This document shows positions 60,118 to 64,000 of a DNA stretch of 64,000 nucleotides, in pieces (the first letter of the stretch is position 1; every line of letters begins with the position of its first letter). The stretch is from Planctomicrobium piriforme. Its GTDB lineage: Bacteria; Planctomycetota; Planctomycetia; Planctomycetales; Planctomycetaceae. Where the stretch lies: the NCBI RefSeq assembly GCF_900113665.1, contig NZ_FOQD01000016.1, positions 124,001-188,000 of the forward strand, given 5' to 3'. The notes beneath the pieces were generated by a model. It saw nothing but the letters and a program-made list of their open reading frames with translations, was not told where the DNA came from and searched no databases. A program made the position numbers and the translations under genes.

Positions 60118-61479
60118 ATGTCACCGCAAACAACACGTCGTGAGTTCATGGCCACCAGCGCCGCCATCGGCGCTGCCGTTTGGGTCGGTCATTCATCGGT
60201 GCGGGCGGAAGAAAAGTCGCCGAACTCCAAGGTTCGCTACGCCTGCATCGGCATCGGCGGCAAAGGGAAAAGCGATTCGTCGGACGCCGCGTCATTTGGC
60301 GAAATCGTCGCCATCTGCGATATCGACGACCGCAATCTGAAGAAAGCCTCGGTGCAGCCCGGCTTCGAACATGCCGAGCAGTTCTCTGATTTCGAAGAAA
60401 TGCTCACCAAGCTCGGCGACAAGATCGACGCCGTGACCGTCTCGACTCCGGACCATACGCATGCTCCGGCGGCCGCGATGGCCATGAAGATGAAGAAAGC
60501 GACGTTCTGCCAGAAGCCTCTGACCCACACCGTGTGGGAAGCCCGTCGCCTGCAGCAGATCGCCAAGGAAACCGGCGTCGCCACGCAGATGGGCAACCAG
60601 GGGACCGCCAACGACGCCCTGCGTCATGCCGCCGCACTGCTCAAGCAGGGCATCCTCGGCAAGATCAAGGAAGTTCACGTCGCCACCAACCGTCCCGTCT
60701 GGCCGCAGGGCGGACCTCGTCCCGAACCGGCCGAAGCTCCCCCGTGGATTCATTGGGAAGAATGGCTCGGCCCCGCTCCGGAACGTCCGTATGCGGAAGG
60801 CTATCACCCGTTCGCCTGGCGCGGCTGGTGGGACTTCGGGACCGGCGCCCTCGGCGACATGGCCTGCCATACCTTCAACATGCCCTTCGCCGGCTTGAAC
60901 CTCGCTAATCCGAAGACGATCCAGGCGTGGTGTACCGGTCACAACCGCGACAGCTACCCGCAGGCGTCGAAGATTCAGTTTGAATTCGCCAACCCGACGG
61001 GCGACGGCCTGCTGCCGGTGTGGTGGTATGACGGCGGCAACGAGCCGCCCGAGAGCCTGCTCAACGGCGCGATGTTCGAAAAAGTCGGCGGCAAGGTCCG
61101 CGGCTCGATCATCGTCGGTGAAGACCTGGTGATGTACGCCGTCGGCGACTACTCGGAAAAGGTCCGCCTGCTCGACAAAGAGGGGAAAGAAGTTCCGCTC
61201 CCCGCCGCCGAGTACGAGAAGTCTCCCGGCCACTTTGCCGAATTCCACGAAGCCATCACCGGCAAGCGGAAGGAAGCGATGTCGAACTTCGTGAACTACG
61301 CCGGCCCGCTGACCGAAACGATTCTGCTCGGCAACCTGGCGGTGTATGACGCCGCCGAAGGCGCCGGCCGCAAGATCGAATGGGATTCCGAAGCGATGAA
61401 GGCGACGAACGCTCCCGAAGTGCAGCACATCGTCAAAAAGCAGTACCGCGGCGACTGGGGCAAGTACCTGGAAGGCTGA
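60118..61479 (+). CDS. Tat-exported GFO/IDH/MocA-family oxidoreductase
   Basis: A 453-residue exported oxidoreductase. The twin-arginine signal is QTTRREFMATSAAIGAAVWV. The Rossmann part starts VRYACIGIGGKGK; STPDHTHAPAA and the QKPLTH motif (Gln in place of the usual Glu of EKP) follow. Substrate-domain segments include WWDFGTGALGDMACHTFNMP. The CQKP variant occurs in a subgroup of exported planctomycete enzymes, as I recall. The substrate is unknown. A rho-independent terminator follows at 61497. It is closer in layout to sugar-processing dehydrogenases than to the paralogues at 6118 and 20364. Confidence 0.9.
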   Translation: MSPQTTRREFMATSAAIGAAVWVGHSSVRAEEKSPNSKVRYACIGIGGKGKSDSSDAASFGEIVAICDIDDRNLKKASVQPGFEHAEQFSDFEEMLTKLGDKIDAVTVSTPDHTHAPAAAMAMKMKKATFCQKPLTHTVWEARRLQQIAKETGVATQMGNQGTANDALRHAAALLKQGILGKIKEVHVATNRPVWPQGGPRPEPAEAPPWIHWEEWLGPAPERPYAEGYHPFAWRGWWDFGTGALGDMACHTFNMPFAGLNLANPKTIQAWCTGHNRDSYPQASKIQFEFANPTGDGLLPVWWYDGGNEPPESLLNGAMFEKVGGKVRGSIIVGEDLVMYAVGDYSEKVRLLDKEGKEVPLPAAEYEKSPGHFAEFHEAITGKRKEAMSNFVNYAGPLTETILLGNLAVYDAAEGAGRKIEWDSEAMKATNAPEVQHIVKKQYRGDWGKYLEG

Positions 61480-61496
61480 TCGGCACGGCAATTCAA

Positions 61497-61538
61497 ACGG
61501 CGTCTCGCTGCACGGCGAGACGCCGTTTTCTTTTTTTG
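61497..61538 (+). terminator. Rho-independent terminator
   Basis: AACGGCGTCTCG, loop CTGCACGG, CGAGACGCCGTT, then TTCTTTTTTT. Perfect 12-bp stem 18 bases after the oxidoreductase stop. Confidence 0.92.
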
Positions 61539-61540
61539 GA

Positions 61541-61655
61541 GTTCTCAGTTTTCAGTCGTCAGTATTCAGTTCAATTCAATCCACACAGCGACGAGGTCCT
61601 TGTGTCCAATTCAGGCTTTTTCAAACTGATCACTGAAAACTGACGACTGAAAACT
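61541..61655. repeat. TTTTCAGTCGTCAGT inverted repeat
   Basis: AGTTTTCAGTCGTCAGT at the left and ACTGACGACTGAAAACT at the right frame about 80 bases. A single arm occurs at 17085-17118. Confidence 0.75.
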
Positions 61656-61913
61656 CCTGCCATTCGCAGCGGCAACCCTTGCCGGCCCACCGGCGAACCT
61701 GATGTCCGGTTTCGCTGTCTTTCAGATTGAGTGCAGGCGTTGCCGTCAGTTGGCCGATGTTGAAGCCCACTCGACGAGGGAATCCCCGGAATCCCCCGTC
61801 AAATCCAGCGGTTTCTGTCGCGAAAAGTGCCAGCCAGAGCATCTCAGGCCAGCCCCCCGCGGCGAAAACTGCCGGGCCATGTGCCCCAGACCGGATGGAT
61901 CAGGCAGTCGCGA

Positions 61914-61941
61914 TTGACGCCGCGGCCTGATCCCTTAAAAT
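61914..61941 (+). promoter_or_regulatory. Sigma-70 promoter of the tRNA-Pro gene
   Basis: TTGACG (61914-61919), 16-base spacer, TAAAAT (61936-61941). Transcription would start near 61948, giving a leader of about 60 bases before the tRNA. Confidence 0.65.
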
Positions 61942-62009
61942 CCGCCTGTGCCACCCAGTTCCACAAAGGGCTTTGCCCGAAAGTGAAACTGAGTGGAGAA
62001 GAGTCCCAT

Positions 62010-62084
62010 CGGGATGTAGCTCAGCTTGGCTAGAGCGCTACGTTCGGGACGTAGAGGTCGTAGGTTCGAATCCTATCATCCCGA
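62010..62084 (+). tRNA. tRNA-Pro (anticodon CGG)
   Basis: A full cloverleaf of 75 bases. Acceptor stem CGGGATG pairs with CATCCCG, with discriminator A. The D arm is GCTC/GAGC, the anticodon stem CTACG/CGTAG with loop TTCGGGA (anticodon CGG), and the T arm GTAGG-TTCGAAT-CCTAT with one G-U pair. CCA is not encoded. C1-G72 is the proline identity pair. A terminator follows. Confidence 0.95.
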
Positions 62085-62092
62085 CTGAAAAC

Positions 62093-62137
62093 AAAGCGGC
62101 TCGTCGCACCTGGGTGTGACGAGCCGCTTTTCGTTTT
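62093..62137 (+). terminator. Rho-independent terminator of tRNA-Pro
   Basis: AAAGCGGCTCGTC, 12-base loop, GACGAGCCGCTTT, then TCGTTTTGG. Perfect 13-bp stem, nine bases after the tRNA. Confidence 0.9.
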
Positions 62138-62216
62138 GGTAGTCGCGAGTCGCAATCGGCCTCTCGGTGCCCAAAAGGTTGCCTGACCATTTGCTTGCAG
62201 GTCAAAACAAACTGCT

Positions 62217-64000
62217 TTACTTCGCCATGGCAGCTTTCTGCCCGTTGGGATCTGCCGGATTCACGTCGAAGCGATCGAGATTCATCACCTTGGTCCAGGC
62301 GGCCACAAAGTCATTGACGAACTTCGGCTGTGCGTCCTTGCCTGCATAGACCTCGGAGATCGCCCGCAACTGCGAGTTCGAACCGAACACCAGATCCACT
62401 CTGGTTGCGGTCCACTTCACTTTGCCTGACTCGCGGTCGCGGCCTTCGAAGAAGTGTTCGCAGTGGGGCGACTTCTGCCACTGGGTGTTCATGTCGAGCA
62501 GATTCACGAAGAAGTCGTTCGTCAACGCTTCAGGCCGCTTCGTCAGGACGCCCAGTTCGGCGAACGGGCCGCTGCCGGAGTTGGTGTTCAACGCCCGCAT
62601 CCCGCCCACCAACACGGTCATCTCCGGCGCGGTGAGCGTCAGCAGTTGAGCCCGATCCAGCAGCAGTTCTTCTCCCGGTCGATCGATTTCCCGTGCGGCG
62701 TAATTCCGGAAGCCGTCCGACTTCGGCTCGAGCACGGCAAAGGCCGCCACATCGGTCATTTCCTGAGTGGCGTCGGTACGTCCGGGGGTGAAGGGAACCT
62801 GAATCTCCTGTCCGCCGTTCTTCGCCGCTTTTTCAACGGCAGCGCAGCCGCCGAGGACGATCAGATCGGCGAGCGAGACTTTCTTCCCGCCGGTCTGAGA
62901 CTTGTTGAAGTCCTGCTGGATCTTCTCCAGCGTTTGCAGCACTTTCGCCAGTTCGGCGGGCTCGTTGACCTGCCAGTCTTTCTGGGGAGCGAGGCGAATT
63001 CTGGCTCCGTTCGCGCCGCCGCGCTTGTCGCTGCCGCGGAAGGTCGACGCGGATGCCCAGGCGGTCGATGCGAGGTCTGACACAGACAGGCCTGAGGCCA
63101 GCACTTTCGCCTTGAGAGCCGCGATATCCTTGTCGTCGATGAGTTTGTAATCCGCCTTGGGGACTGGATCCTGCCAGAGCTGCGGTTCGGCGACCTCGGG
63201 ACCGAGCAGTCGCGAGACTGGCCCCATGTCGCGGTGCGTCAGCTTGTACCAGGCTTTCGCAAACGCCAGCCGGAACTCTTCCGGATGCTCGTGGAACCGC
63301 TTCGAGATCTTGTGGTAAGCCGGGTCCATTCGCAGCGCGATGTCCGTGGTGAACATCATCGGGGCATGCGACTTGGATTTGTCGTGAGCATCGGGCACGG
63401 TCCCCTTCGCGGCGGGGTCGGTGGGAGTCCATTGCCACGCTCCAGCGGGACTTTTGACGAGATCCCAGTCGTAACCAAACAGGTTGTCGAAGTAGCTGTT
63501 CGACCACTTGATCGGCGTTGTCGACCACGCGCCTTCCAGACCGCTGGTGATGGTGTCGCCGGCGTTGCCCTTACCGAATTTGTTCTTCCAGCCCAAACCC
63601 TGTTCATCAATGCCGGCCGCTTCCGGAGCGGGACCGACGTTGTCAGCACTGGCCGCGCCATGTGCTTTTCCAAAGGTGTGACCGCCTGCGATCAATGCAA
63701 CGGTTTCTTCGTCATTCATCGCCATCCGGGCGAAGGTCTCCCGAATGTCCTTGGCCGCTGCCAAAGCACTCGGCTGGCCGTTGGGGCCTTCCGGATTCAC
63801 ATAAATCAGTCCCATTTGCACAGCTGCAAGTGGGTTCTGCAGCTGGCGGTCGCCGGTGTAACGCTGATCACCCAGCCACTCGCTCTCCGGTCCCCAGTAG
63901 ATGTCTTCCTGCGGTTCCCACACATCTTCGCGACCGCCGGCGAATCCAAACGTTTCGAAGCCCATCGATTCCAGAGCCACGTTGCCGGTGAGGACCATCA
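62217..64000 (-). CDS. katG: Catalase-peroxidase, C-terminal part
   Basis: Heme enzyme that removes H2O2. About 594 codons are in the window; the N-terminal ~150 residues (with the distal Arg/Trp/His) lie beyond base 64000. The remaining first peroxidase domain has the Tyr of GLIYVNPEGPNG and the Met of RMAMNDEE, which with the distal Trp form the Met-Tyr-Trp adduct, and the proximal heme ligand His in ALIAGGHTFGKAHGA. The heme-free second domain is complete and ends with VNPADPNGQKAAMAK. Nothing suggests truncation inside the window. It converges with the tRNA-Pro gene. Confidence 0.95.
   Translation of the reverse strand, partial: MVLTGNVALESMGFETFGFAGGREDVWEPQEDIYWGPESEWLGDQRYTGDRQLQNPLAAVQMGLIYVNPEGPNGQPSALAAAKDIRETFARMAMNDEETVALIAGGHTFGKAHGAASADNVGPAPEAAGIDEQGLGWKNKFGKGNAGDTITSGLEGAWSTTPIKWSNSYFDNLFGYDWDLVKSPAGAWQWTPTDPAAKGTVPDAHDKSKSHAPMMFTTDIALRMDPAYHKISKRFHEHPEEFRLAFAKAWYKLTHRDMGPVSRLLGPEVAEPQLWQDPVPKADYKLIDDKDIAALKAKVLASGLSVSDLASTAWASASTFRGSDKRGGANGARIRLAPQKDWQVNEPAELAKVLQTLEKIQQDFNKSQTGGKKVSLADLIVLGGCAAVEKAAKNGGQEIQVPFTPGRTDATQEMTDVAAFAVLEPKSDGFRNYAAREIDRPGEELLLDRAQLLTLTAPEMTVLVGGMRALNTNSGSGPFAELGVLTKRPEALTNDFFVNLLDMNTQWQKSPHCEHFFEGRDRESGKVKWTATRVDLVFGSNSQLRAISEVYAGKDAQPKFVNDFVAAWTKVMNLDRFDVNPADPNGQKAAMAK

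Larger units (their letters stand above)
61480..62009. other. Gene-free region before tRNA-Pro
   Basis: Contains a rho-independent terminator (61497), the TTTTCAGTCGTCAGT inverted repeat (61541-61655) and the tRNA promoter (61914). A 70-codon frame on the minus strand at 61630-61842 partly overlaps the repeat and is not supported. Confidence 0.55.

Noticed and set aside
61630..61842. 70-codon minus-strand frame near the tRNA
   Set aside because: Its end lies in a dispersed inverted repeat and no start signal is present; composition is not convincing.

Overview
The window looks like a chromosomal segment of a planctomycete (phylum Planctomycetota). It is moderately GC-rich. It carries three Tat-exported GFO/IDH/MocA-type oxidoreductases, many small secreted or lipid-anchored proteins of unknown function, glycine-rich surface proteins, a DUF1571 protein, scattered housekeeping genes with little operon structure, and many short palindromic repeats between genes. 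There is no rRNA operon, CRISPR array, prophage or transposase. One tRNA gene (Pro, anticodon CGG) is present. The first gene (pyrD) and the last (katG) run off the window.

Layout. 1-7.5 kb: pyrD fragment, glgC, a small gene between two direct repeats, an MgtE-like transporter, a DUF2071 protein, a SUKH protein and a Tat oxidoreductase. 7.8-18.6 kb: an envelope block with a zinc-ribbon membrane protein, a pair of TolR/ExbD-like anchored proteins, a large VWA/STN/glycine-rich secreted protein whose reading frame continues into the next gene after a 9-nt A run, small secreted proteins and a LysM protein. 18.8-32 kb: sugar-phosphate cyclase, second Tat oxidoreductase, esterase fused to an unknown domain, purF, serine hydrolase, small transporter, glycosyltransferase. 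32-37 kb: PDZ protein, recG, rnhA, infA. 37.5-44 kb: a signalling island. 44-54 kb: glycine/tyrosine-rich secreted protein, thpR, a lipoprotein, DUF58, argJ, a Nudix hydrolase, mazG, def and acpS. 54-62 kb: DUF2079 membrane protein with a coupled partner, an EmrAB-type efflux pair and a third Tat oxidoreductase, then tRNA-Pro and katG.

The most interesting system is the signalling island. A 798-residue hybrid histidine kinase has an N-terminal three-helix domain that keeps, at the same spacing, the residues essential for copper and ethylene binding in the plant receptor ETR1 (D38, Y45, I48, P49, I75, C78, H82). It also has a PAS domain and a canonical LOV photoreceptor domain (adduct Cys326, flavin contacts N358, N368, Q389), then HisKA, HATPase and receiver domains. 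It is followed by an NtrC-type sigma-54 activator. Directly downstream come a perfect 26-bp palindrome and a near-consensus -24/-12 promoter in front of a DUF1571 gene, two small membrane proteins, a lipoprotein and a free HPt protein. I infer a self-contained phosphorelay that may combine an ethylene-type copper sensor with a blue-light sensor and act on an envelope regulon.

At least nine families of short palindromic or inverted-repeat elements occur. Some are inside coding sequence, two are tandem 80-bp units, and one family is present in about six copies. All functional statements come from reading the sequence and recalled family knowledge; no database search was run.
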